Source: Bacteroidota bacterium (GTDB lineage Bacteria; Bacteroidota; Bacteroidia; Chitinophagales; Chitinophagaceae). From it: 64,000 bases of DNA. The stretch is from positions 45,195-109,194 of the forward strand of contig JAFDXK010000004.1 in NCBI GenBank assembly GCA_018267965.1, written 5' to 3'. Both the position numbers and the translations under genes were made by a program. Shown piece by piece: positions 53,059 to 61,851 of the stretch; position 1 is the stretch's first letter, and each line of letters opens with the position of its first letter. The notes below the pieces were generated by a model. It did no database searches. It worked only from the letters and a program-made list of their open reading frames with translations, and had not been told where the DNA came from.

Positions 53059-54117
53059 TTAAGCGATAGTTACGTCTTTATCCAAATAAACATCCTGAAT
53101 AGTGTTCAACAATTCCACACCTTCTTTCATTGGTTTTTGGAAAGCTTTACGTCCGCTGATAAGGCCCATACCACCTGCACGTTTGTTCACTACAGCAGTC
53201 ATTACCGCTTCAGCCATATCAGTTGCACCTTTTGATTCACCACCTGAGTTGATGAGACCTGCGCGGCCCATGTAGCAGTTAGCTACTTGATAACGACAAA
53301 GGTCAATCGGGTGATCAGTAGTCAATTGTTCGTAAACTTTCTTATGTGTCTTACCGAAGTTCAACGCAGTGTAACCACCGTTGTTCGTAGGTAATTTTTG
53401 TTTGATGATATCTGCCTGAATAGTTACACCCAAGTGGTTTGCCTGTGCTGTAAGGTCAGCGGCAGTATGATAATCTACGCCATCTTTCTTGAATGCGCTG
53501 TTACGCAGGTAGCACCACAATACTGTAGCCATGCCTAATTCGTGAGCATATTCAAATGCTTTAGCTACTTCTACAATCTGACGTGCACTTTCGTCGCTAC
53601 CAAAATAAATAGTAGCACCTACAGCTGTAGCACCCATGTTCCATGCATCTTTAATTGTGCCGAACATGATTTGGTCAAACTTATTAGGATAAGAGATAAA
53701 CTCGTTGTGGTTGATTTTTACGATGAAAGGTATTTTGTGAGCATATTTACGTGCCACAGAACCCAGCACTCCATAAGTAGATGCAACAGCGTTGCAACCA
53801 CCTTCAATAGCCAGTTTTACTATATTTTCAGAATCGAAATAAATAGGATTTGGAGCGAATGATGCACCTGCACTATGTTCTATACCCTGGTCTACAGGAA
53901 GGATAGAAACATAACCTGTATTAGCCAAACGACCTGTACCCATCAAAGCCTGAATGCTTTTCAAAGTTTGGATATTACGGTTTGACATAGCCCATACATC
54001 ATCTACAACATTACCTGTAGGCAGGTGTAAAGCAGATTTATCAATGGTTTTGCAAGTGTGGTCAAGATAGAAACCAGCCTGGTCGCCCAGTAATTCCTGT
54101 ATTTTTTTCGATGCCAT
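53059..54117 (-). CDS. fbaB: Class I fructose-bisphosphate aldolase (FbaB/DhnA type)
   Basis: A 352-residue glycolytic/gluconeogenic enzyme that splits fructose-1,6-bisphosphate into two triose phosphates through a Schiff base. The family pattern is seen in [17 protein letters not shown] (~72-88), [13 protein letters not shown] (~107), [10 protein letters not shown] (~130), ATIYFGSDE (~169) and [12 protein letters not shown] (~318). It is distinct from the metal-dependent class II enzyme. Promoter element TATCTTTG on the minus strand lies 32 bp upstream of the ATG. It is a single transcription unit. Confidence 0.95.
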   Translation of the reverse strand: MASKKIQELLGDQAGFYLDHTCKTIDKSALHLPTGNVVDDVWAMSNRNIQTLKSIQALMGTGRLANTGYVSILPVDQGIEHSAGASFAPNPIYFDSENIVKLAIEGGCNAVASTYGVLGSVARKYAHKIPFIVKINHNEFISYPNKFDQIMFGTIKDAWNMGATAVGATIYFGSDESARQIVEVAKAFEYAHELGMATVLWCYLRNSAFKKDGVDYHTAADLTAQANHLGVTIQADIIKQKLPTNNGGYTALNFGKTHKKVYEQLTTDHPIDLCRYQVANCYMGRAGLINSGGESKGATDMAEAVMTAVVNKRAGGMGLISGRKAFQKPMKEGVELLNTIQDVYLDKDVTIA

Positions 54118-54148
54118 ATATATATGATAGTTTTCTTTAAAAAGTGTG

Positions 54149-54156
54149 CAAAGATA
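54149..54156 (-). promoter_or_regulatory. -7 element of the aldolase gene
   Basis: It reads TATCTTTG on the minus strand (TAnnTTTG), predicting a leader of about 25 nt before the ATG at 54117. Confidence 0.6.
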
Positions 54157-54231
54157 ATTAATAAAACTGATAAGTGGGTGGTAAAACCGTTAATAGCTTG
54201 TTACTCAATATGATAATGTGGATAATTAGCT

Positions 54232-54239
54232 TAGGTTTG
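54232..54239 (+). promoter_or_regulatory. -7 element of the desaturase gene
   Basis: TAGGTTTG on the plus strand matches TAnnTTTG, predicting a leader of about 20 nt before the ATG at 54267. Confidence 0.55.
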
Positions 54240-54266
54240 CGCCTCTTGTAACACAGGACCATTTAC

Positions 54267-55022
54267 ATGATCATATTTTTATTCTTTACAGCACACTGGT
54301 ATTTATCTCTTTTTTCCCAAACGTTTTTCCAACATCGTTATGCAGCGCATGGCTCATATAGTATGAACAAAGGATGGGAAAAGTTTTGGTACATCTTCAC
54401 ATTTGTAACACAAGGTTCATCGTACCTCAGCACTCGCACCTATGCATTGATGCACCGTATGCACCATGCCTATGCCGATACGGATAAAGACCCGCACTCT
54501 CCCCTGCATCACAAAAATGTGTTTGATATGATGTGGCATACCAAGAAAGTGTATACTGATATTTTTGATGATAAAGTGCCTATAGAAGACCGCTTTAAAA
54601 AGAATGTTCCTGAATGGAGGAGTTTTGACAAGTTTGCACACGGCTGGCTGCCCCGTATTGTATGGATGGCGTTGTATGTAGCATTCTACATTCAGTTTGC
54701 TACGGCTTGGTGGATGTATCTATTATTACCCATTCATGCCATGATGGGGCCTGTACATGGCGCTATCATCAACTGGTATGCTCATAAATTCGGTTACAAG
54801 AATTTTGAAATGAAAAACACCTCAGACAATTTATTTCCTGTTGATATACTGATGCTAGGCGAATCTTACCATAACAATCACCACATGAGGGCCTCTAATC
54901 CTAACTTTGGTGTGCGCTGGCACGAGATTGACCCGGTGTATTTGATTATTCGCCTTTTCAATAAAATAGGTATTATCAAACTGAAGCAAGTAAAACTAAA
55001 TCCGGTAGAAACGGATTTTTAG
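54267..55022 (+). CDS. Acyl-CoA/fatty-acid desaturase
   Basis: A 251-residue membrane di-iron desaturase with the three histidine boxes of the delta-9 type: HRYAAH (23-28), HRMHH (63-67) and YHNNHHMRAS (~204-213), plus the final GVRWHEIDPVYLIIRLF segment. Hydrophobic stretches near 1-20 and 115-150 fit the membrane-embedded four-helix fold. It should put a double bond into saturated fatty acyl chains to adjust membrane fluidity. It is shorter than animal enzymes but typical for bacteria. Its 3' end overlaps the convergent glycosyltransferase gene by 4 bp. Confidence 0.92.
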   Translation: MIIFLFFTAHWYLSLFSQTFFQHRYAAHGSYSMNKGWEKFWYIFTFVTQGSSYLSTRTYALMHRMHHAYADTDKDPHSPLHHKNVFDMMWHTKKVYTDIFDDKVPIEDRFKKNVPEWRSFDKFAHGWLPRIVWMALYVAFYIQFATAWWMYLLLPIHAMMGPVHGAIINWYAHKFGYKNFEMKNTSDNLFPVDILMLGESYHNNHHMRASNPNFGVRWHEIDPVYLIIRLFNKIGIIKLKQVKLNPVETDF

Positions 55023-56596
55023 TGTGGCGTAAGAGCCCATACAACCAATCCACGTTTTTGAAATACAACTGGCAATGGTTTACCAGGCTCATCCTGCATG
55101 ACGTATGTGTGCCATCCCTTCTCTTCAATTTGATGATACCAGAAAATGTAATTGACCCCATACCTTCTTAATTCAGGAAAAGGATTACTCTTTTGAATTG
55201 AGAGCATATCACTTCTTAGTAAATACAGATTATCCCCGCTAAAATAAATCAATCGCTGTACTGCTACATATTCATTCATACCGTACGCTGCTTTACAGGC
55301 AAAACGACCATGCACATCTGCTTCTCTTAATTCTTTAGCCAACTCATACTCCATCTTCCCTTCATCCCACATTTCTGCAATCCCTTTAATGGGATATATT
55401 ATATAGCTGAATGCAAATACTAATAACAGCCAACGCTTATTAAAGAATTTATTTCTTTGCATAATGGCTACACCCAATAGCATACTCAATGGCAGCATAT
55501 ACCATATATACCTAGGTTCGAAGTTGATGAGAAAGAATGGTAACGGGAATAACAGAAAAGCAATAATTACGGGGTAATATACCTTATACTTTTGTCTTCG
55601 CATTTTCCTGAATAGCAATCTCGCTATATAGCCACTTACTAATAAAAAAGCTACGCTGATTTGCATACTACTTACCAAAAACTTCCACGAGTTCTGTACC
55701 AACTTCATTAACTGCCTTACAAGCAAATTCCAACTATCCCAAAAATGCGGCGTAGCTCCGTTTACATACCAGGGGTCTTCCCAGTAAGTTGGAGAATCGG
55801 GGTAAACTGGTGGTAATAAATATTGAATGTCATTTTTCCAAATGGGGTGTCCTACTAAATACCACGACATATTGAGCCTTCCTGCTGTTGATGTCATCCA
55901 GATACCATATTTATCATGCAGCATACATATCCATGGAAAACTCAGCAATAACATTATACCAATCATCACACCACATATCTTTAGCCATTGCATCAAATGC
56001 TTTTTATTCCATGCCCTTGTTATATAGAATACTAATATTATTGTACTCACAATAAAAAACACAAACGCATATGCCTTGGCAAAATAGGCTAATGCACCTA
56101 CCACTCCTGCTACTACCCACAAGTATGGAGTATGTTTGAATCTGTGGCTTATCATGATACGCAACACATACAAAAGAAAGAAGCACTCCCACAGGTCATC
56201 AAAATTCTGGTAATACACTGCATAACTGAGAAATATTGCAAGCGCCGTCAGCAGCACCCACTGTGCAAAATCAGCTACGCGATATTTCTTAAAAAACGAT
56301 AGAGTGACAGTCAATACGCCTAATGCCCCAATAGTATTGGCAATAATAGCAGCCTGCATTACTTCTAAACCCAATCTGATTCCTATGGCAGTAAGCCAGC
56401 AACTCCACGGGCTCCAATAGCCGTTCACTGCTTTTACATAATCGCCGTTTGCATATCTTTTAGAAATGGTTAGGTATGCAGTTGCATCCGGGTCTATGTA
56501 ATACTGTAAATGCGGATATATGTATACCACTATGACACACAACAATACAGATGCAGTTGCTATTGGCTTATATGTTGTGATTGATTTCAACGGCAT
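55019..56596 (-). CDS. Membrane glycosyltransferase, GT39/PMT-like (second of a pair)
   Basis: A 525-residue polytopic protein with about 10-12 membrane helices. The first extracytoplasmic loop contains the acidic motif YIDPDATAYLTISKRYANGD (residues 32-51), matching the GT-C pattern of ArnT/PMT-type enzymes that use polyprenyl-phosphate sugars. Helices are clear, e.g. TATVLLCVIVVYIY and FLLVSGYIARLLF. A soluble C-terminal tail (~420-525) follows. The acceptor is unknown. Its ATG overlaps the stop of the upstream paralogue by one base, so the two are cotranscribed. Confidence 0.8.
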   Translation of the reverse strand: MPLKSITTYKPIATASVLLCVIVVYIYPHLQYYIDPDATAYLTISKRYANGDYVKAVNGYWSPWSCWLTAIGIRLGLEVMQAAIIANTIGALGVLTVTLSFFKKYRVADFAQWVLLTALAIFLSYAVYYQNFDDLWECFFLLYVLRIMISHRFKHTPYLWVVAGVVGALAYFAKAYAFVFFIVSTIILVFYITRAWNKKHLMQWLKICGVMIGIMLLLSFPWICMLHDKYGIWMTSTAGRLNMSWYLVGHPIWKNDIQYLLPPVYPDSPTYWEDPWYVNGATPHFWDSWNLLVRQLMKLVQNSWKFLVSSMQISVAFLLVSGYIARLLFRKMRRQKYKVYYPVIIAFLLFPLPFFLINFEPRYIWYMLPLSMLLGVAIMQRNKFFNKRWLLLVFAFSYIIYPIKGIAEMWDEGKMEYELAKELREADVHGRFACKAAYGMNEYVAVQRLIYFSGDNLYLLRSDMLSIQKSNPFPELRRYGVNYIFWYHQIEEKGWHTYVMQDEPGKPLPVVFQKRGLVVWALTPH

Positions 56597-57981
56597 TAAT
56601 ACTTTTCAGCTTTTATCACCACCTTTCTTTTCTTATATCGTTGCAGCAACGACTGGTACATCAATGCAGCACAGCCCATTGCAATTAAAGACACGGGCAT
56701 AAAATACCTTGGGTTTTCAATAGCACCTGCTATAAAAATACAGTACGCTATCATAGACAATGTAAAAAGTCTTATCCTGCGAGGAATAGATTTTGCAAAA
56801 GCAAACATTACTAATCCAACCAAACGGAGCAAATTGACAATAAGCACTGCAAAGGTCAGCGGCAGCGTCGGGTTTCTCGACATATAATCCTCCACTCCAT
56901 CAAACCCTCGTTCTTTGTACATATCAAAAAAACCGGTGCGCTCATTGGGGTTATACAATTTTGCCAATGTCAGTTTGCCCGTAAACATATCCATTTCAGC
57001 CTTTCCCGGGTCTATCAGCATCTTCAGGCTATGCACAAGATGATACCACACAAAAGGGCCAAAGTTTTGTTTGAGCAACTCAACTCCACGCCTGTTGGCG
57101 TAATCATATCTTTCTGTAAATGTCTTCAACCCTGCAATTTTAGCCCGCTCGTTATGCAAAAAATACGCTGCACTATCCACCCCTTTAGTGTCTTTATAAA
57201 AATTATAGTAGTAAAACGTAGCATTAAATGACTGCGTGCTTGAAAAATGCAGCTTACCTGTTCTGATGCTATTCACATAACCATAAGACATGACTACAAT
57301 TACCGGAAAGACTGCTGCAATAAATGCTTTGAAAAAAGCCTTGTATTGTGCTATGCCAACAAATGTCAGCACCACTGCATGAAAGAATACTACCGGATAC
57401 AAAACTGGTTTTATCATCACCCCAAGCATCAACGCTATACTCATTCCCAGTGCATAGCGCCATTTATTATGAATAGCAAAGCGCAAAAAGAAATAGAAAT
57501 AAAAAATGGTGGCTGTTTGCAGAAACAAATCAGGAGCAATGATATTGGTATTAATAAATTGAGATGGATAGAAGAGCACAAAAGCAGCAAAAATCCAGTC
57601 ATACTTTCTGCTGTACCCTATCATCCTGATACTATGTCGAAGGAAATAAATATTGAATATTGACAGGCAATTCTGTAATATCAGCACCACCCAATTATTA
57701 ACAGTGAAAAAGTACACTAAGCATAAAAACAACGGATATGCCGGCGGGCGAAGCGTCATATATTCTTCCTGTATGGGCAAAGCAGGATTACCGGCATAAA
57801 ACCAACATTGATTCTTAATATTGGTAGCCATGTAGATGTACTCGTGAGAATCGCCGTTGTATATTTTCTTATCATGCAGCGCTATCAAAAAGAAAACAAC
57901 ATGCGCTGCTAATAGCAACAGCACGAAGACAATATCTGCGCGATTAAACCTTTTGAATATGGACAACATCGGTGCTAACAA
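56596..57981 (-). CDS. Membrane glycosyltransferase, GT39/PMT-like (first of a pair)
   Basis: A 461-residue polytopic protein with about 10 helices starting with ADIVFVLLLLAAHVVFFLIA. The first loop carries KKIYNGDSHEYIYMATNI, the D.xxY region expected in GT-C enzymes, and TLRPPAYPLFLCLVYF follows in the usual place. It is translationally coupled to the next gene (one-base overlap). Both genes may add sugars to a surface glycan or lipid; nothing else in the neighbourhood tells which. The start may also be Met5 (57969). Confidence 0.8.
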   Translation of the reverse strand: MLAPMLSIFKRFNRADIVFVLLLLAAHVVFFLIALHDKKIYNGDSHEYIYMATNIKNQCWFYAGNPALPIQEEYMTLRPPAYPLFLCLVYFFTVNNWVVLILQNCLSIFNIYFLRHSIRMIGYSRKYDWIFAAFVLFYPSQFINTNIIAPDLFLQTATIFYFYFFLRFAIHNKWRYALGMSIALMLGVMIKPVLYPVVFFHAVVLTFVGIAQYKAFFKAFIAAVFPVIVVMSYGYVNSIRTGKLHFSSTQSFNATFYYYNFYKDTKGVDSAAYFLHNERAKIAGLKTFTERYDYANRRGVELLKQNFGPFVWYHLVHSLKMLIDPGKAEMDMFTGKLTLAKLYNPNERTGFFDMYKERGFDGVEDYMSRNPTLPLTFAVLIVNLLRLVGLVMFAFAKSIPRRIRLFTLSMIAYCIFIAGAIENPRYFMPVSLIAMGCAALMYQSLLQRYKKRKVVIKAEKY

Positions 57982-58076
57982 ATATAACTAACTGCAAGCG
58001 CCTCTTACATATCTTCGAAAATATTTTACTAAATTCATACAGACACCATTATTTTCAGTTATTAAAATGCAATACT

Positions 58077-58403
58077 ATGATCATAGGTGTAGCCGGTCCA
58101 TACTCAGCAGATACTGAAGAACAGAGAAAAAGCAATCTTGATAAGATGAATGCTGTTGCAGCTCAATTACTTGAGAAAGGCCATATTCCGTTGATAGGCG
58201 TCAACGCGGCTCTGCCAGTTGTTAATGCAGCGAATGTAAAAGACCGTTACAAAGCAGTTATGGACATCTCCATGACTGTCATCGACAAATGCGATGCATT
58301 ATTACTCATTGCCGAAAGCAGGGGCGCTAATATGGAACGCGACCATATTTTATCTAAAGGGTTGCCTGTATATTACAATATTGACGAAGTACCTAAAGCT
58401 TAA
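58077..58403 (+). CDS. DUF4406/nucleoside 2-deoxyribosyltransferase-like protein
   Basis: A 108-residue protein beginning MIIGVAGPYSADTEEQRKSN, with HIPLIGVNAAL, DISMTVIDKCDALLLIAES (~61-79) and GANMERDHILSKGLPVYYNI. This is the Rossmann-like fold of nucleoside 2-deoxyribosyltransferases and DUF4406 proteins; the ES.GANMERD part corresponds to the family's active-site glutamate segment. I chose the ATG at 58077 over longer frames because homologous sequence begins there. It is convergent with the VOC gene, overlapping by 11 bp. Confidence 0.8.
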   Translation: MIIGVAGPYSADTEEQRKSNLDKMNAVAAQLLEKGHIPLIGVNAALPVVNAANVKDRYKAVMDISMTVIDKCDALLLIAESRGANMERDHILSKGLPVYYNIDEVPKA

Positions 58404-58761
58404 AATGCGGGTTATAAATAATACCGAATACATTACCCCATGGATCTCTCACTGCTGCTATAATGATACCTTCGCCAACATCCTGGGGAGTTTCATATTC
58501 ACTGGCACCTGCCGATAGCAACATGTTGTAAGTAGCATGCACGTCGCTTACTCCCATATAAGTAGCTGTATTATTCCCGCAAGTAAGTGCCTCATCTGTT
58601 TGTTGCAAACCAAACTCATACCCTGCAACATTATAACCAACATAAAAAGGCATATCGAAATACGGTTCAATACCCAGCACTTTTGTATACCATTGTTTTG
58701 CTGTTTCAATATCATTCACCTTGAAACCCAATGTACGAAGCCCTAAAAATGGTGTTGTCAT
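58393..58761 (-). CDS. VOC-family (glyoxalase-like) protein
   Basis: A 122-residue vicinal-oxygen-chelate protein made of two beta-alpha-beta-beta-beta modules: GLRTLGFKVNDIETAKQWYT (6-25) and the second half YMGVSDVHATYNMLLSAGAS (~68-87), ending DPWGNVFGIIYNP. Family members bind a metal and act on small molecules or bind antibiotics; the substrate is not evident. It is 56 bp downstream of the methyltransferase gene on the same strand. Confidence 0.88.
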   Translation of the reverse strand: MTTPFLGLRTLGFKVNDIETAKQWYTKVLGIEPYFDMPFYVGYNVAGYEFGLQQTDEALTCGNNTATYMGVSDVHATYNMLLSAGASEYETPQDVGEGIIIAAVRDPWGNVFGIIYNPHFKL

Positions 58762-58817
58762 AGCAATTCTGTTTTATAACACAATGTCTATATTCTATTG
58801 CAAACCTGCAAGATATA

Positions 58818-59591
58818 TCACTTCACAGCTGTAGTAAACACAAAGGCATTATGTATTTTATAGCTTCCATCCGGTTGTATAAACGGTTGTATAGCTTTTG
58901 TTACACCCATTTCAACAACTTCTTTACTGCTTTGGCTTATTGCATTTATAGCAGGTCCGGATGCCAGTATACCTTTAAGTGCAATTTCTATATCGGGATA
59001 GATGCGCGGATAAATCACCTGTTGTGCAGCAGCAATTTTGAATCCTGCTTTTTGCAAAAGCCCTTCTATCACACCATTGCCGGACAGATTAAACGGTATA
59101 GACGTTTCCAAAGGCTCCCCTGTTATAGAATAAAAGACCTTGAAATAACTAAAAGCATCACTTTTCTGTGGTTCATCCCATAAAGTGATAATAGCAGTGC
59201 CACCCGGCTTAAGTACGCGGTATATCTCTTTCAATGCTTTATCAGGGTTCGGACAAAACTGTACCGAATTATTAGCTGCAACATAGTCAAACGAATCATC
59301 TGCAAACGGCAAGTCTTCGGTACTGGCTACTCTGAATGTAGCCGAGGTCAAATATTTTTGAGCAGTGTTAACCTGTGAGTCCGACAAATCGATGCCCGTC
59401 ACCACTGCGCCTTGTTTTGCTGCTAAAGACAAAAAAAATCCTGTACCACACCCCGCGTCCAATAACGTCTTGTTATCCAGGTCAATTGTGGCGATGATAG
59501 CCTCGTATACAGGCTTTGCGCCTTCTTCCTGTATTCTCCAGTTTTCGGCAATATTGCTCCAAAGGTCAGCTTGTGATGGTTTTTGTTGCAT
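58818..59591 (-). CDS. Class I SAM-dependent methyltransferase
   Basis: A 257-residue Methyltransf_11-type enzyme. SAM-binding motif LLDAGCGTGFFLSLAAKQG (~38-56) is followed by VVTGIDLSDSQ, a motif II-like FADDSFDYVAANNSVQFCP (~97-115) and the post-motif VLKPGGTAIITLWDE (~125-139). These are the patterns of UbiE/MenG-like and other small-molecule methyltransferases. The substrate is unknown. It is divergent from the Coq4-motif gene with 134 bp between them, raising the possibility of a joint role. Confidence 0.88.
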   Translation of the reverse strand: MQQKPSQADLWSNIAENWRIQEEGAKPVYEAIIATIDLDNKTLLDAGCGTGFFLSLAAKQGAVVTGIDLSDSQVNTAQKYLTSATFRVASTEDLPFADDSFDYVAANNSVQFCPNPDKALKEIYRVLKPGGTAIITLWDEPQKSDAFSYFKVFYSITGEPLETSIPFNLSGNGVIEGLLQKAGFKIAAAQQVIYPRIYPDIEIALKGILASGPAINAISQSSKEVVEMGVTKAIQPFIQPDGSYKIHNAFVFTTAVK

Positions 59592-59679
59592 AAAAAAGAA
59601 ATAATAGTGTAAAGCTAAGTGTTCTATCCAACGTTATTCTGTTAATTATAATAAAATACCACTTCATCATATCCATATC

Positions 59680-59708
59680 TTGGCCGACGATAATAACCGC
59701 TACATTTG
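59680..59708 (+). promoter_or_regulatory. Promoter of the Coq4-motif gene
   Basis: TTG at 59680-59682 and TACATTTG at 59701-59708 are separated by 18 bp, close to the Bacteroidota TTG-N19-TAnnTTTG arrangement. The ATG follows at 59726. Confidence 0.65.
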
Positions 59709-59725
59709 CCCAACTATTTCATATC

Positions 59726-60313
59726 ATGCTACGGGACGAATACAGCGATGACCTTATCCTTAAAGATGCCCTGCAATTGTATTTCTCAAAATACCATTTC
59801 GAGAATGGTGGCTATCACTGGAAATGGTTCAAAATAAAACTCGGACCAATATTCATTCCACTACCTAATATCAAAGCACGTGTTGATGCAGTAAAAATTC
59901 ACGACATACACCACATTATAAATGAATACCCCGCAACATGGAGTGGCGAGGTTGAAATAGGTGCATGGGAACTGGCAGGTGGCTGCGGCCGTTTTTGGGT
60001 AGGATGGTTATTGAATGCCGGCAGTTTCTTTATCGGCATGTTCCTTTATCCTAAAGCACTATTCAAGGCCTTTATGAAAGGAAGGCGCTGCACACGCAAC
60101 TTCAATTATGATACGGAGTATAATGATGTATTGCTGAATAAAACTGTAGGTGAACTGCGTGTTATTTGCGGGGTAAATAACAATCAGGCTAATACTGCGA
60201 AAGATTATGTGCTGTTCGTTTTATGCTGTATACTCACTGCTGCATATCATATCGGATTGCTTATGGCATTTTGTTGGATATTGGAATCTATATACCATTT
60301 ATTTATGGGGTAA
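59726..60313 (+). CDS. Coq4-motif protein with C-terminal membrane helix
   Basis: A 195-residue protein carrying the metal-ligand motif of the Coq4 family, HDxxH-x11-E: His59, Asp60, His63 and Glu75 in IHDIHHIINEYPATWSGEVE (58-77). In Coq4 this motif is essential for ubiquinone biosynthesis. After it, ELAGGCGRFWVGWLLNAGSF and a hydrophobic stretch (~93-110) precede a basic region and one more helix (~163-190). The motif spacing is exact, but overall similarity to Coq4 cannot be judged by eye. Bacteroidota normally use menaquinone, so the true substrate may differ. It stands alone behind a good promoter. Confidence 0.7.
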   Translation: MLRDEYSDDLILKDALQLYFSKYHFENGGYHWKWFKIKLGPIFIPLPNIKARVDAVKIHDIHHIINEYPATWSGEVEIGAWELAGGCGRFWVGWLLNAGSFFIGMFLYPKALFKAFMKGRRCTRNFNYDTEYNDVLLNKTVGELRVICGVNNNQANTAKDYVLFVLCCILTAAYHIGLLMAFCWILESIYHLFMG

Positions 60314-60314
60314 A

Positions 60315-60668
60315 TCATTTCATGAATTCCCTGTACACCATCAGTGCCAACCCAACCACAAAAATTGATGTAAATATTATCTTATTGTACTTCGCCAACC
60401 AATTGGGCAAGAAAATATCAAAATTGTCTTTGGTAGAATCTGAATAACGCCTTGCCATTACAGTCAGAGGACAACTACCCTTAAACAAAAGCAATACAAG
60501 GCCTTCTATGATTATTGCTGCAGTAGCAAGCCATGAATAGACAGTAATATTCCCGGTGACACCACACCAAAGCACATACAGTACAATAGGTGCTAACACC
60601 AACCAGATAGCTGTGTGTAATAGCTTTATTTTAAAGAGTTGTTTTTGAGAATTATCCATATTCGTCAT
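60315..60668 (-). CDS. Small three-helix membrane protein, unknown function
   Basis: A 117-residue protein with helices at about 16-36, 43-61 and 97-114. The region between helices 2 and 3 has GSCPLTVMARRYSD and NFDIFLPNWLAKYNK, which looks conserved and may face a cofactor or partner. No named family is certain. Its stop is 1 bp from that of the Coq4-motif gene (convergent). It is 19 bp downstream of the BtuF-like gene on the minus strand, so likely in its operon. Confidence 0.7.
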   Translation of the reverse strand: MTNMDNSQKQLFKIKLLHTAIWLVLAPIVLYVLWCGVTGNITVYSWLATAAIIIEGLVLLLFKGSCPLTVMARRYSDSTKDNFDIFLPNWLAKYNKIIFTSIFVVGLALMVYREFMK

Positions 60669-60687
60669 CTCAATAACATGAATATAC

Positions 60688-61467
60688 CTACTTTATCAAT
60701 TCGGCAAAATACCCCAACGCCTTCTTCAACCTGCTGCCATACCAGCTAAACATTTCACCGTCTACCAGTTTCACATCTGCATCAGGTAGCACCGCTTTTA
60801 TTTCTTCAATATGCTTTTCTTTAAAAGGATAAGGCTCTGATGATAACAACACTAATTCAGGGTTATATGCTTTCAGTTGTTCAAGGCTTATTTCAGGGTA
60901 ACGACTTTCTGCTTTCAATACATTTTGCCAACCTATGGTTTGTATCATATTACTGATGAAGGTATCACCACCTACGCTCATCCATGGGTTGTACCATATA
61001 AAATAAACTACTCGTTTGGGCTGAGTTGCTTTATGGAGATTGGTAAACCCGATTACTATCTCATCTACAATCTCATTAGCCTTTGCTTCCTTATCAGTCA
61101 ATAGGCCAACCACTTGTATCATTTGCAATGCCTGTGGTATGTTTTGTATGTCACTTATCCAAACAGGAAACTCTTTTGCCAGTTCTTCTATCTGCTCACG
61201 TTCGTTTTCTTCTTTATTAGCAATAATAAGGTCAGGTTGCAGCTCGCGTATCTTTTCAATGTTCAACTTCTTGGTACCGCCTACTCTTGTTTTGTTTCTG
61301 AACCACTCTTCAGGGTGCACACAAAACTTGGTTATACCCACCACTTCTTCATCCAAACCCAAATCGTACAACAACTCTGTTTGTGATGGCACTACCGACA
61401 CAATACGCTTTGGTGGAAATTGAAATTCCAACTCGCGGCCAAGCATGTCTACTATAACACGTTTCAT
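60688..61467 (-). CDS. Helical-backbone metal receptor (BtuF-like), no signal peptide
   Basis: A 259-residue protein with the two-lobe fold of B12/siderophore-binding proteins: PKRIVSVVPSQTELLYDLGL (19-38), EEVVGITKFCVHPEEW, the long linking helix (~112-130) and EISLEQLKAYNPELVLLSSE (~191-210). The N-terminus MKRVIVDMLGRELEF enters the fold directly, with no signal peptide or lipobox, so it would stay in the cytoplasm unless the start is wrong; no longer in-frame signal sequence is seen, because the stop codon of the preceding gene overlaps its ATG. No ABC permease or ATPase is nearby. It overlaps the upstream gene by 4 bp (ATGA). Confidence 0.85.
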   Translation of the reverse strand: MKRVIVDMLGRELEFQFPPKRIVSVVPSQTELLYDLGLDEEVVGITKFCVHPEEWFRNKTRVGGTKKLNIEKIRELQPDLIIANKEENEREQIEELAKEFPVWISDIQNIPQALQMIQVVGLLTDKEAKANEIVDEIVIGFTNLHKATQPKRVVYFIWYNPWMSVGGDTFISNMIQTIGWQNVLKAESRYPEISLEQLKAYNPELVLLSSEPYPFKEKHIEEIKAVLPDADVKLVDGEMFSWYGSRLKKALGYFAELIK

Positions 61468-61820
61468 GAAAACCTTTTGAAATACGCCATCAGTATCATG
61501 GCAAACAGCACATCATAGAAATACAATAAACTGCCAACGTGCCCGTCCTTATCAAACAGGTGCAAGGCAATATCTACCACTACTAAGCCTACATAAACTA
61601 ATGCAGCCCATTTTTTCATGGCACAGCTAAACAACCATGCAAAAGAAAGGCACAACATCCACACAGGCTGCAACCATAATACAGATGATAATAGTTCAGT
61701 ACTTGCGTTATAAATACTATAACCCAGTAATGCAATATGAAACAAAGCCACCAACGGAAAAACGATTGGCGGCTGTTTTATAAACTTATCAATCAGGTTG
61801 TTACTCATATCATTAAGCAA
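61464..61820 (-). CDS. Four-helix membrane protein, unknown function
   Basis: A 118-residue integral membrane protein with helices near 18-36, 44-64, 70-88 and 96-114. No motif or family is recognised. It starts the three-gene minus-strand set with the BtuF-like and three-helix proteins (4-bp overlap and 19-bp gap). An alternative start is Met5 (61808). Confidence 0.7.
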   Translation of the reverse strand: MLNDMSNNLIDKFIKQPPIVFPLVALFHIALLGYSIYNASTELLSSVLWLQPVWMLCLSFAWLFSCAMKKWAALVYVGLVVVDIALHLFDKDGHVGSLLYFYDVLFAMILMAYFKRFS

Positions 61821-61851
61821 TTGCGCTATTGAGCCATTGCACCATTAAAAT

